Shown: piece by piece, positions 8,637-15,683 of the stretch
Layout of the letters: each line of letters starts with the position of its first letter
Position numbering within the stretch: position 1 is the first letter of the stretch
DNA from: Nocardioides sp. Soil774
Lineage (GTDB): Bacteria > Actinomycetota > Actinomycetes > Propionibacteriales > Nocardioidaceae
Assembly: GCF_001428125.1 (NCBI RefSeq)
Contig: NZ_LMSM01000007.1
Coordinates: 220,840 to 284,839, forward strand
Direction: 5' to 3'
DNA: 64,000 nucleotides
Program-made: the position numbers and the translations under genes
The notes under the pieces: model-generated
Told to the model about the DNA's origin: nothing
What the model saw: only the letters and a program-made list of their open reading frames with translations
Databases searched by the model: none

Positions 8637-9277
8637 CGCTGCGGGTGCTGGTCGCCGACGACCAGGAGATCGTGCGCACCGGGCTCGCGATGATCCTCGA
8701 CGCCCAGGACGGCATCGAGGTCGTCGCCCAGGCCGTCGACGGCCAGGACGCCGTCGAGCAGGCGCGCGCGCTGCGCCCCGACGTGTGCCTGCTCGACATC
8801 CGGATGCCCCGCATGGACGGCATCGAGGCAACCCGCACGCTCGCGGGGCCCGACGTCGCGGACCCGATGGCGGTCGTGGTCGTGACGACCTTCGACCTCG
8901 ACGACTACGTCTACGGCGCGCTGCGCGCCGGGGCGCGCGGCTTCCTGCTCAAGGACTGCGGGCCGCGCCTGCTCGCCCATGCCGTACGCGCTGCTGCCGA
9001 CGGCGGCTCGCTGGTCGACCCGACGGTCACCACGCGGCTGCTGCGCGCCTTCGCGACCCGGGACGAGCCGGTCCAACCGGTGACGCCGCTGACCGAGCGC
9101 GAGGAGCAGGTGCTCCTGGCGGTCGCGCGCGGCCTGACCAACCACGAGGTCGCAGCCTCGCTCTACATCTCGCTGAGCACCGTCAAGACCCACCTCGGCT
9201 CGCTCATGGCCAAGCTCGGCGTGCGCAACCGGGTCGAGCTCGCGCTCTGGGCCTATCAGTCGCGCCGGCTCGACTGA
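8633..9277 (+). CDS. NarL/FixJ-family response regulator
   Basis: 214-residue partner of the preceding kinase. The receiver domain has the acidic pair DD at 9-10, the phosphoacceptor Asp55 (LLDIRMPRMDG) and the switch lysine in FLLKD. The C-terminal LuxR-type helix-turn-helix reads LTEREEQVLLAVARGLTNHE followed by TVKTHLGSLMAKLGVRNRVE. The start overlaps the kinase stop (ATGA). The last 22 bp overlap the 3' end of the convergent DUF2306 gene. Targets are unknown, but the neighbouring MFS and DUF2306 genes are candidates. Confidence 0.92.
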   Translation: MTLRVLVADDQEIVRTGLAMILDAQDGIEVVAQAVDGQDAVEQARALRPDVCLLDIRMPRMDGIEATRTLAGPDVADPMAVVVVTTFDLDDYVYGALRAGARGFLLKDCGPRLLAHAVRAAADGGSLVDPTVTTRLLRAFATRDEPVQPVTPLTEREEQVLLAVARGLTNHEVAASLYISLSTVKTHLGSLMAKLGVRNRVELALWAYQSRRLD

Positions 9278-9924
9278 GTCCTCTCGGACCTGCGCACCAG
9301 CCACTCGGCGACCGCGAGGTTGAGCACCCACGCCGCCCCCATGCCGGCGGCCTTGAGGTCGCCGCCCGGCTGGTCGACGAAGAAGAACGTGGGCCCGAGG
9401 ACCAGAGCCTGCGTGCCGGCGCCCTGACCGACGGCGTACGCCCGGGCCATCCAGCGCCGGTGAGCGCGCACGTCGCGGCGACGGATCGCCATCAGGCCGA
9501 GCACCAGGCCGGCCACCATCACCGAGCCGAAGAGCAGGCGCAACCACATGAGCGCGACGTTGTCGTGGGCGGGCAGGTCGGAGAACACCGCCATCCACAT
9601 CCCGCTCAGCGCGCCCGCCAGCCCGGCCGGGACCAGCACGCGCCCGCTCCAGCGGTGCCAGCGGGGGCGGGAGCGCCGCAGCGACGGCTTGAGCTGGAAC
9701 GCGCCGAGCACGAGGAACGTCGTCGCGCCGACGATGTGCACGAGGATCGGCACAGGCAGGTCGAAGAAGCGCGCGTTCTCCTCCGTGCGCCCGCCGGAGA
9801 GGTCGGCCAGGCGCGCGGCACCGGCCACCGACGGGATCAGGGCGAGGGCCAGGAGGCTCGCCGGGACCCACCAGTCACGTCGGGACCGGGTCGGGGCTGC
9901 GGGGCGGGGGGCGAGCGTCGTCAT
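9256..9924 (-). CDS. DUF2306 membrane protein
   Basis: 222-residue integral membrane protein with about six hydrophobic segments. It has the DUF2306 pattern of histidines at membrane boundaries: VHIVGATTFLVLGAFQL, then RRSRPRWHRWSGRVLV, and RAHRRWMARAYAVGQGA. Function unproven; paired histidines suggest haem or metal binding. The ATG at 9924 is supported by the short leader. Its 3' end overlaps the response regulator by 22 bp, so the two convergent messages share an antisense region. The 8-bp tandem array lies about 57 bp upstream of its start. Confidence 0.8.
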   Translation of the reverse strand: MTTLAPRPAAPTRSRRDWWVPASLLALALIPSVAGAARLADLSGGRTEENARFFDLPVPILVHIVGATTFLVLGAFQLKPSLRRSRPRWHRWSGRVLVPAGLAGALSGMWMAVFSDLPAHDNVALMWLRLLFGSVMVAGLVLGLMAIRRRDVRAHRRWMARAYAVGQGAGTQALVLGPTFFFVDQPGGDLKAAGMGAAWVLNLAVAEWLVRRSERTQSSRRD

Positions 9925-9980
9925 GGTGACGAGCCTCGCCGCCGGCGGCGTACGACGCATCGGCCCGCGGGCCGCGGGTC

Positions 9981-10033
9981 ATCGGCCGATCGGCCGATCG
10001 GCCGATCGGCCGATCGGCCGATCGGCTGATCGG
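9981..10033. repeat. 8-bp tandem array (ATCGGCCG)
   Basis: Five perfect copies of ATCGGCCG (9981-10020), one copy with a single change (ATCGGCTG, 10021-10028) and a partial copy to 10033. The unit is built from overlapping palindromes (CGATCG and CGGCCG), so each strand can fold back at many registers. It lies between the upstream end of the DUF2306 gene and the terminator of ilvE. No coding role is supported. Confidence 0.9.
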
Positions 10034-10055
10034 TCTCGTGACGGTCGCAGCGCGA

Positions 10056-10076
10056 CCTCCTCGACCACCGAGGAGG
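10056..10076 (-). terminator. Terminator-like hairpin of ilvE
   Basis: Perfect 8-bp stem CCTCCTCG / CGAGGAGG with a 5-nt loop, 17 bp past the ilvE stop. There is no U tract, which is common for terminators in very GC-rich actinobacteria. Confidence 0.5.
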
Positions 10077-10092
10077 AGGAGGTGGTGGCGGG

Positions 10093-11181
10093 TCAGCAGA
10101 CGCGGTGCATCCAGCCGAAGGTGTCCTCGGTGCGGCCGAACTGCATGCCCACGAGCGCCTCGCGGATGCGCATCGTCAGCTCGGTGCTGGCCGGCGCGGC
10201 GGTGGTGCCGTGGGGCGAGCGCAGCTCACCGACGGGCGTGACGACCGCGGCGGTGCCGCAGGCGAAGACCTCGGTGATCTCTCCCGACGCGACGCCGTCG
10301 CGCCACTCGTCGATGGAGAACTTGCGCTCCTCCACCGCGTGGCCGAGCTTGCCGGCGAGCTCGATGATCGAGGCGCGCGTGATGCCCTCGAGGATGGTGC
10401 CGGTCTCGGGGGTGACGACGTGGCCGTCGGCGTGGACGAAGAAGAGGTTCATCCCGCCGAGCTCCTCGATGTAGCGGAACTCCTGGTCGTCGAGGAACAC
10501 CACCTGGTCGCAGCCCTGCTCGATCGCCTCGCGCTGCGCGGCGAGCGAGGCGGCGTAGTTGCCACCCGTCTTGGCCGCACCCATGCCGCCACGGCCGGCG
10601 CGGGTGAAGGTCTCGGAGAGCCAGAGGTTGACCGGCTTGATGCCACCCTTGAAGTAGGCGCCCGCGGGCGAGGCGATGACCATGAAGGTCACGTGCTGCG
10701 CCGGGCGCACGCCGAGGAAGGTCTCGCTGGCGAACATGAAGGGGCGCAGGTAGAGCGACTTCTCGCCCTCTCCCCCGCCATTGGCATTGCCCGGCACCCA
10801 GCGCTCGTCGGCCTTCACGAGGGCGTCGACGCACTCGACGAAGTCGTCCACCGGCAGCTCCGGGAAGGCCAGGCGCTGTGACGAACGCACCATCCGCGCG
10901 GCGTTCTGCTCGGGGCGGAACGTCCACACCGAGCCGTCGGCGTGGCGGTAGGCCTTCATCCCCTCGAAGGTCTCTTGCGCGTAGTGCAGCACCGCCGTGG
11001 CCGGGTCGAGCGTCAGCGGGCCGTAGGGCTCGATGCGCGCGGCGTGCCAGCCGTCCTGCGGCGTCCACTCCACCGTGAGCATGTGGTCGGTGAAGTGCAG
11101 GCCGAAACCGGGGTTCGCAAGGATCTCCGCGAGCCGGGCGTCGTCGACGGGCGTGGGGTTGGCGGTGGTGCTGATCTGCAT
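10093..11181 (-). CDS. ilvE: Branched-chain amino-acid aminotransferase
   Basis: Class IV PLP-dependent aminotransferase that makes the last step to leucine, isoleucine and valine from their 2-oxo acids with glutamate. 362 residues, full length for the family. The Schiff-base lysine is Lys204 in GMGAAKTGGNYAASL. The EELGGMNLFFV and GTILEGITRASIIELA segments are typical of the large IlvE subgroup. The ATG is at 11181. It lies 35 bp downstream of leuB in the same direction, so the two probably form one transcript ending at the hairpin at 10056-10076. Confidence 0.96.
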   Translation of the reverse strand: MQISTTANPTPVDDARLAEILANPGFGLHFTDHMLTVEWTPQDGWHAARIEPYGPLTLDPATAVLHYAQETFEGMKAYRHADGSVWTFRPEQNAARMVRSSQRLAFPELPVDDFVECVDALVKADERWVPGNANGGGEGEKSLYLRPFMFASETFLGVRPAQHVTFMVIASPAGAYFKGGIKPVNLWLSETFTRAGRGGMGAAKTGGNYAASLAAQREAIEQGCDQVVFLDDQEFRYIEELGGMNLFFVHADGHVVTPETGTILEGITRASIIELAGKLGHAVEERKFSIDEWRDGVASGEITEVFACGTAAVVTPVGELRSPHGTTAAPASTELTMRIREALVGMQFGRTEDTFGWMHRVC

Positions 11182-11216
11182 GGGGTCAACCTACTCAGGT
11201 CTGGATCAGGGGCGCC

Positions 11217-12308
11217 TCAGAGGCGGGAGGCGATGGCGTCGCCGACCTCGCTCGTACGCCGCTGGGTGTCGGGGGTGCGCTCGCGCAGGTCGGCGAGCAC
11301 CGCCGCCTCGATCGCCGCGGCCGCGTCGGGGTGGCCGAGGTGGTCGAGCAGGAGCGCCCCGGAGAGGATCGCGGCCGTCGGGTCGGCCTTCTGCTGCCCG
11401 GCGATGTCGGGGGCGGAGCCGTGGACGGGCTCGAACATCGACGGTGCCGTCCGGTCGGGGTTCACGTTGCCGGAGGCGGCCAGCCCGATGCCGCCGGTGA
11501 TGGCGGCGGCGAGGTCGGTGATGATGTCGCCGAAGAGGTTGTCGGTGACGATCACGTCGAAGCGGGCGGGGTCGGTGACCATGAAGATCATGGCCGCGTC
11601 GATGTGGATGTAGTCCGTCGTCACGTCGGGGAACTCGGCGCCGACGGACTCGAAGAGCCGCCACCACAGCGACCCGGCGTTGGTCAGCACGTTGGTCTTG
11701 TGGACCAGGGTCAGCTTCTTGCGCGGTCGCTTCTGCGCGCGGGCGAAGGCGTCGCGGACCACCCGCTCGACGCCGTACGCCGTGTTGACCGAGACCTCGG
11801 TCGCGACCTCCGCGGGGGTCCCGCCGCGCAGGACTCCGCCGTTGCCCGTGTAGGGGCCCTCGGTGCCCTCGCGCACCACGACGAAGTCGATGTCGCCCTT
11901 CTCCAGCACGGTCTCCGCGAGGGGTGAGGCGGAGCCGGGGAACAGGCGCGAGGGACGCAGGTTGACGTAGTGGTCGAGCTCGAAGCGCAGCTTGAGCAGC
12001 AGCCCGCGCTCGAGGATGCCGGGGGGCAGGTTCGGGTCGTTGGGCTTGCCGCCCACTGCGCCCAGCAGGATCGCGTCGTGCCCGCGGACCTCCGCGAGCA
12101 CCGAGTCGGGCAGCACCTCGCCGGTGGCGAGGTAGCGCTCGGCGCCGAGGTCGTAGCGCGTCGACTCGAACGTCACCGGGGAGGCGACCTCGAGCACCTT
12201 GAGGGCCTCGGCGGTCACCTCCGGACCGATCCCGTCGCCGGGGATGACGGCGAGGGTCTGGCTGCCCCGGGGGGCGTCGGTGGTGGACGTCTGCTGGGTC
12301 TCGGACAT
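11217..12308 (-). CDS. leuB: 3-isopropylmalate dehydrogenase
   Basis: Oxidative decarboxylation of 3-isopropylmalate to 2-oxoisocaproate with NAD in leucine synthesis. 363 residues from the ATG at 12308. Family signatures are the N-terminal [12 protein letters not shown], the substrate segment [20 protein letters not shown], the lysine in LVHKTNVL and the cofactor loop [20 protein letters not shown]. It sits between the 46-codon gene (10 nt upstream) and ilvE. No strong ribosome-binding site precedes the ATG, so coupling to the small upstream gene is plausible. Confidence 0.96.
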   Translation of the reverse strand: MSETQQTSTTDAPRGSQTLAVIPGDGIGPEVTAEALKVLEVASPVTFESTRYDLGAERYLATGEVLPDSVLAEVRGHDAILLGAVGGKPNDPNLPPGILERGLLLKLRFELDHYVNLRPSRLFPGSASPLAETVLEKGDIDFVVVREGTEGPYTGNGGVLRGGTPAEVATEVSVNTAYGVERVVRDAFARAQKRPRKKLTLVHKTNVLTNAGSLWWRLFESVGAEFPDVTTDYIHIDAAMIFMVTDPARFDVIVTDNLFGDIITDLAAAITGGIGLAASGNVNPDRTAPSMFEPVHGSAPDIAGQQKADPTAAILSGALLLDHLGHPDAAAAIEAAVLADLRERTPDTQRRTSEVGDAIASRL

Positions 12309-12318
12309 GCGGGTGACG

Positions 12319-12459
12319 TTAGTTGTCGTCGGGGCGCTGGCCGCCGTTGTCTCGCAGGTCAAGCGCCGTCTGCAGCGCCAGCGCGACGTTCTCGCTGCTG
12401 CGGGGGTTCTCGGGGTCGTGGGCCGCGGGGCCCCAGCTGTCGGGATACAGGTCGTACAT
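12319..12459 (-). CDS. Small conserved-looking protein upstream of leuB
   Basis: 46-residue acidic protein with ATG at 12459 and an AGGAG ribosome-binding site 8 nt before it. The sequence begins [11 protein letters not shown], has a [20 protein letters not shown] helix and ends in QRPDDN. It stops 10 nt before leuB, so it may be the first gene of a leuB-ilvE transcript. It has no run of leucine codons and does not look like an attenuation leader. No function is assigned. Evidence that it is real is the ribosome-binding site, amino-acid composition and tight spacing. Confidence 0.55.
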   Translation of the reverse strand: MYDLYPDSWGPAAHDPENPRSSENVALALQTALDLRDNGGQRPDDN

Positions 12460-12860
12460 CGTTCTCACTCCTGGTCTGTGCGGGACGTGAGTCCGAAGCC
12501 ACCGACACCGCGGCGGGTGGGGGTGCGGGAGTGCGGGGATCGCCCGGGGCCCGGCAACCGGCCGGCAGGAGGGCGGATCACGCGTGACTGGCGGACCCGC
12601 CGCAGAGGCGGCGGCTTCGAACTCGACTGAGTCGGATGAAGGCCGGTGGCGGAACCTCGTCAACGCCGAACACCGCGACGAGGTGGCCTTCTTCAGGCCT
12701 CGCCGCGGCGATCGATAAGTACGAACACGCTCCGCATGATGGAGGAGACTGTACGACCGCGCGCCGGGCCGCGCACCCGACTTCCGCGAACGTGTCAGAT
12801 CGTGAGACTGCGGCCCGGGGACTGGGACGACCGGGGATTGGTGACACACTCGGCGACCTC
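12460..12860. other. 401-bp intergenic region
   Basis: Divergent intergenic region between the small gene/leuB transcript (minus) and the methyltransferase gene (plus). I found no supported gene. There is a 7-bp hairpin with a 4-nt loop (12597-12603 pairs with 12608-12614, arm CCGCCGC) and a short CGCCGCGGCG palindrome near 12700. Promoters for both directions presumably lie here, but I could not identify convincing -10/-35 pairs. Confidence 0.5.
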
Positions 12861-13427
12861 ATGAGCGCTCCCCCCGAACTCCCCGACGTCGTCCAGCGAG
12901 CCTTCGACGTGTGCCGCCAGGCCGGCTACGTCGCCTTCTGCCGCAACGAGACCGGCCGGCTGCTCGCGACGCTGGCCGCGACCCGCGGCGGCACGATGGC
13001 CGAGTTCGGCACCGGCTGCGGCGTGGGCACCGCGTGGCTGCGCAGCGGCGTGCGCAACGGGGCGCGGATCATCACCGCCGAGCTCGACGAGTCGCTCGCC
13101 GGCGCCGCGGCCCAGATCTTCGTCGACGACACATGCGTCGAGGTCCTCTCCGCGGACTGGAACGTGCTGCGCGACCACGGGCCCTTCTCCCTGCTCTTCC
13201 TCGACTCCGGCTCCCCGTCGGAGGTCGGCGTCGACGCGGTGATCGACCTCGTCGAGCCGGGCGGCATCGTCGTGCTCGACGACTTCGCCCCGTGCGAGTC
13301 GTGGCCGCCGATCACCTACGGTCGCGTGGACACCCTGCGCGAGCAGTGGCTCACCGACGACCGGTTCACCGCCGTCGAGGTCATGGTCGCGACCGACGCC
13401 TCCGCCGTCATCGCGACGCGTCGCTGA
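12861..13427 (+). CDS. SAM-dependent O-methyltransferase-like protein
   Basis: 188-residue class I methyltransferase. Motif I is AEFGTGCGVGTAWL, followed by an acidic end of strand 2 (ITAELDE) and the strand-4 motif FSLLFLDSGSPSEVG, with GGIVVLDDFAP after it, which resembles the O-methyltransferase/methyltransferase_24 group. Substrate unknown. The ATG at 12861 begins the recognisable domain; the frame is open further upstream but that part lacks similarity. It is 20 bp upstream of the gamma-glutamyltransferase gene in the same direction. Confidence 0.8.
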   Translation: MSAPPELPDVVQRAFDVCRQAGYVAFCRNETGRLLATLAATRGGTMAEFGTGCGVGTAWLRSGVRNGARIITAELDESLAGAAAQIFVDDTCVEVLSADWNVLRDHGPFSLLFLDSGSPSEVGVDAVIDLVEPGGIVVLDDFAPCESWPPITYGRVDTLREQWLTDDRFTAVEVMVATDASAVIATRR

Positions 13428-13447
13428 ACGAGCGTGGCTGAGCGCCG

Positions 13448-14920
13448 GTGACCAGGCTCGCCGTCGCGGCCCCCAGCCCCGCCGCCGCCGACGCGGCCAC
13501 CTCGGTCGCACGCGCCGGCGGATCGGCGGTCGACGCCGCCATCGCCGCCGCCCTCGTGGCGATGGTCAACGAGGTCGGGCTCGTCTCCCTCAGCTCGGGC
13601 GGCTTCGTGGCCGTCCAGCCCTCCGCCGGTGCGGCGTACACCGTGGACGGCTGGGTGGACAGGCCCGGCCTGGGACGGGCGAACGACGCCCCGCCGGCGA
13701 GCACGTGGGACGTCACCACGGCCTACGGCGGCGGCGTGACGATCACCATCGGCCCCGGCTCGGTCGCCACCCACGGCTCGCTCGCGGCCTTCGGCGAGGC
13801 CCACGCCCGCGACGGCCGGCTGCCCTGGCGCGAGCTGGTGGCGCCGGCGATCGACGTGGCGCGGGGCGGCTTCCGGCTGGGCTCGGCGTCGACCTACTAC
13901 CTGCGCCACGTCCACGAGACCGTCTTCGGCTGGGACCCCGCGAGCCACCGGGCGCTGCACGACGCGCAGGGTCAGCTGACCGAGGACCACGTCGTGGTCG
14001 ACGACCTGGCCGGCACGCTCGAGGTCATCGCCGCCGACGGGCCGCGGGCCCTCCACGAGGGCGACCTGGCCCGCCTCGTCGCGGCCGACGTGCAGGAGCG
14101 CGGCGGGCTGCTCGGCGCGGCCGACCTGGCGGCGTACGCCCCCGTGGTGCGCGCGCCGCTCACCACCCGCGTCGACGGGTGGAGCCTGGCGACCACCCCT
14201 GCCCCGTCGGTCGGTGGCGTCGTGGTCGCGGCGATGCTGCGCCTGCTCGACGGTCGGCCGCACGGGCGGTGGGACGACGCGGACGTCGCGCACCTCGTGC
14301 GCGTGCAGCGTGCCGTGCTCGGGCACCGGCGCGAGGTGCTGGAGACCGCCGCCGACCTCGACGCGACCGCACGCGCGTGGCTCGACCTGGTCGACGCCGA
14401 CCACCGTGCGGTGCTGGAGTCGGGCTCGACCGCCCAGGTGTCGGTCGCCGACAGCGACGGCTCCGCGTGCTCGATCACGGTGTCGTCGGGCTACGCGTCC
14501 GGGATGGTCGCCGCCGGCACCGGGATCTGGCTCAACAACTGCCTCGGCGAGCAGGAGCTCAACCCGCCCGGTCGCCGGGTGCCGCCCGGCTCCCGCCTGC
14601 TGTCCAACATGGCGCCCACGGTCGGTCGCCACGACGACGGCTCGACCCTCGCGATCGGCTCGCCGGGGGCCGACCGGATCACCACCGCGGTGGTGAGCGC
14701 GCTGGCCGGGTTCGCCGGCGGTGCGCTCACCCTCGCCGACGCGGTCGCCCACCCGCGTGTGCACGTCCACCGCGCCGGGCTGCCCGACGAGGAGGTGCGC
14801 GTGGAGGAGGAGCTGTCGATGTACTTCGGCGGCGTCGGCGCGGCGCTCACCCGCGCCGACGGCTCGCTCGAGGCGGTGGCCGACCCGCGGCGCGACGGGG
14901 TCTCCCGCCTGACCGGGTGA
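13448..14920 (+). CDS. ggt: Gamma-glutamyltransferase (glutathione hydrolase family)
   Basis: Ntn-hydrolase that cleaves or transfers gamma-glutamyl groups after self-processing into two subunits. 490 residues from a GTG at 13448. The predicted processing nucleophile is Thr328 in GSTAQVSVAD, followed by the LNN element (362-364) and SNMAPTV (386-392), which corresponds to the SSMSPT substrate-binding motif. There is no N-terminal signal peptide, unlike the usual exported enzyme. At 490 residues it is shorter than the roughly 550-580 typical of enteric enzymes. Confidence 0.85.
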   Translation: MTRLAVAAPSPAAADAATSVARAGGSAVDAAIAAALVAMVNEVGLVSLSSGGFVAVQPSAGAAYTVDGWVDRPGLGRANDAPPASTWDVTTAYGGGVTITIGPGSVATHGSLAAFGEAHARDGRLPWRELVAPAIDVARGGFRLGSASTYYLRHVHETVFGWDPASHRALHDAQGQLTEDHVVVDDLAGTLEVIAADGPRALHEGDLARLVAADVQERGGLLGAADLAAYAPVVRAPLTTRVDGWSLATTPAPSVGGVVVAAMLRLLDGRPHGRWDDADVAHLVRVQRAVLGHRREVLETAADLDATARAWLDLVDADHRAVLESGSTAQVSVADSDGSACSITVSSGYASGMVAAGTGIWLNNCLGEQELNPPGRRVPPGSRLLSNMAPTVGRHDDGSTLAIGSPGADRITTAVVSALAGFAGGALTLADAVAHPRVHVHRAGLPDEEVRVEEELSMYFGGVGAALTRADGSLEAVADPRRDGVSRLTG

Positions 14921-14960
14921 CGGGTGTCACCCGGACACCACCCGGACGGGCCAGGTGTCA

Positions 14961-14997
14961 AGTCACCTTGTGACTACTTTGTGGCAAAGAACACAAT
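14961..14997 (+). promoter_or_regulatory. Candidate promoter and operator of the TasA-like gene
   Basis: Perfect inverted repeat AGTCAC-CTT-GTGACT (14961-14975) overlaps a possible -35 TTGTGA (14968-14973), which is 18 bp from a possible -10 CACAAT (14992-14997). The segment is noticeably AT-rich for this genome. The start codon of the TasA-like gene is at 15070. Prediction only. Confidence 0.4.
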
Positions 14998-15069
14998 CTT
15001 CCCACTCGACGTTCCTACGGTGTGGTCGAACGGTCAACCAATCGCCCCACCGAAGGAACACACATCGTC

Positions 15070-15681
15070 ATGCAGTCCCCCGGCACCGCGACCACCAAGG
15101 TCCTCGCGACCATCGCCACCCCGCTCGCCCTGGTCGCCCTCGGCGCGACCGTCTACCAGGCGTCGTACGCCGCGTTCACCGGGCAGACCCGCAACTCGGG
15201 CAACGAGTGGGCCACCGGCTCGGTCAAGCTGACCGACGACGACAACGGCGCGGCCCGCTTCCGGGTCGCCAACATGCTGCCGGGCGACACCCAGACCAAG
15301 TGCATCACCGTGACCGCGGACGCCTCGGTCGCCAGCACCGTCAAGGGCTACGCCATCAACCCGGTGACCTCGACGGTCGGGCTGGAGAACCGGGTCAAGG
15401 TCACCATCGAGAACGGCACCGGCGGGTCCTTCGCGGACTGCACCGGGTTCGTCGCGAGCGGCCCCGCGCTCGTCAACGACCAGCCCCTGTCGGCCATCGC
15501 GCAGGTCAACAGCTACGAGACGGGCTTCGGCGGCTGGAGCGTCGCGCCCGGCGTCTCGTCGAAGACCTACCGGATGACCTGGCGCTTCGACACCACCGGC
15601 ATGACCCAACAGCAGGTCGACCAGATGCAGGGTGCCAAGACCGGCATCGACATGCAGTGGGAGATGCAGAGCAACAGCTGA
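15070..15681 (+). CDS. TasA/CalY-like secreted protein with SipW-type signal
   Basis: 203-residue exported protein. The N-terminus has a hydrophobic stretch (about 11-32) followed by YAAFTGQTRNSGNEWATGS, the pattern seen after SipW-processed signal peptides, where mature chains start near an A-x-F/T-x-T element. The rest is strand-rich and resembles the TasA/CalY (camelysin) family of surface fibre proteins. The next gene, 2 nt downstream, encodes a SipW-type signal peptidase, which strongly suggests enzyme and substrate. An AAGGAA ribosome-binding site lies 11 nt before the ATG. Confidence 0.75.
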   Translation: MQSPGTATTKVLATIATPLALVALGATVYQASYAAFTGQTRNSGNEWATGSVKLTDDDNGAARFRVANMLPGDTQTKCITVTADASVASTVKGYAINPVTSTVGLENRVKVTIENGTGGSFADCTGFVASGPALVNDQPLSAIAQVNSYETGFGGWSVAPGVSSKTYRMTWRFDTTGMTQQQVDQMQGAKTGIDMQWEMQSNS

Positions 15682-15683
15682 CC

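Noticed and set aside
9981-10033. Tandem array considered as a CRISPR remnant.
   Set aside because: Units are 8 bp with no spacers and no cas genes nearby.
12597-12640. Hairpin followed by TTCGAACTCGACTGAG considered as a tRNA T-arm.
   Set aside because: No acceptor stem, anticodon arm or D-arm can be built around it.
12578-12862. Minus-strand open frame of 94 codons in the intergenic region upstream of leuB.
   Set aside because: No ribosome-binding site, composition rich in R, S and A, and it overlaps the start of the methyltransferase gene.
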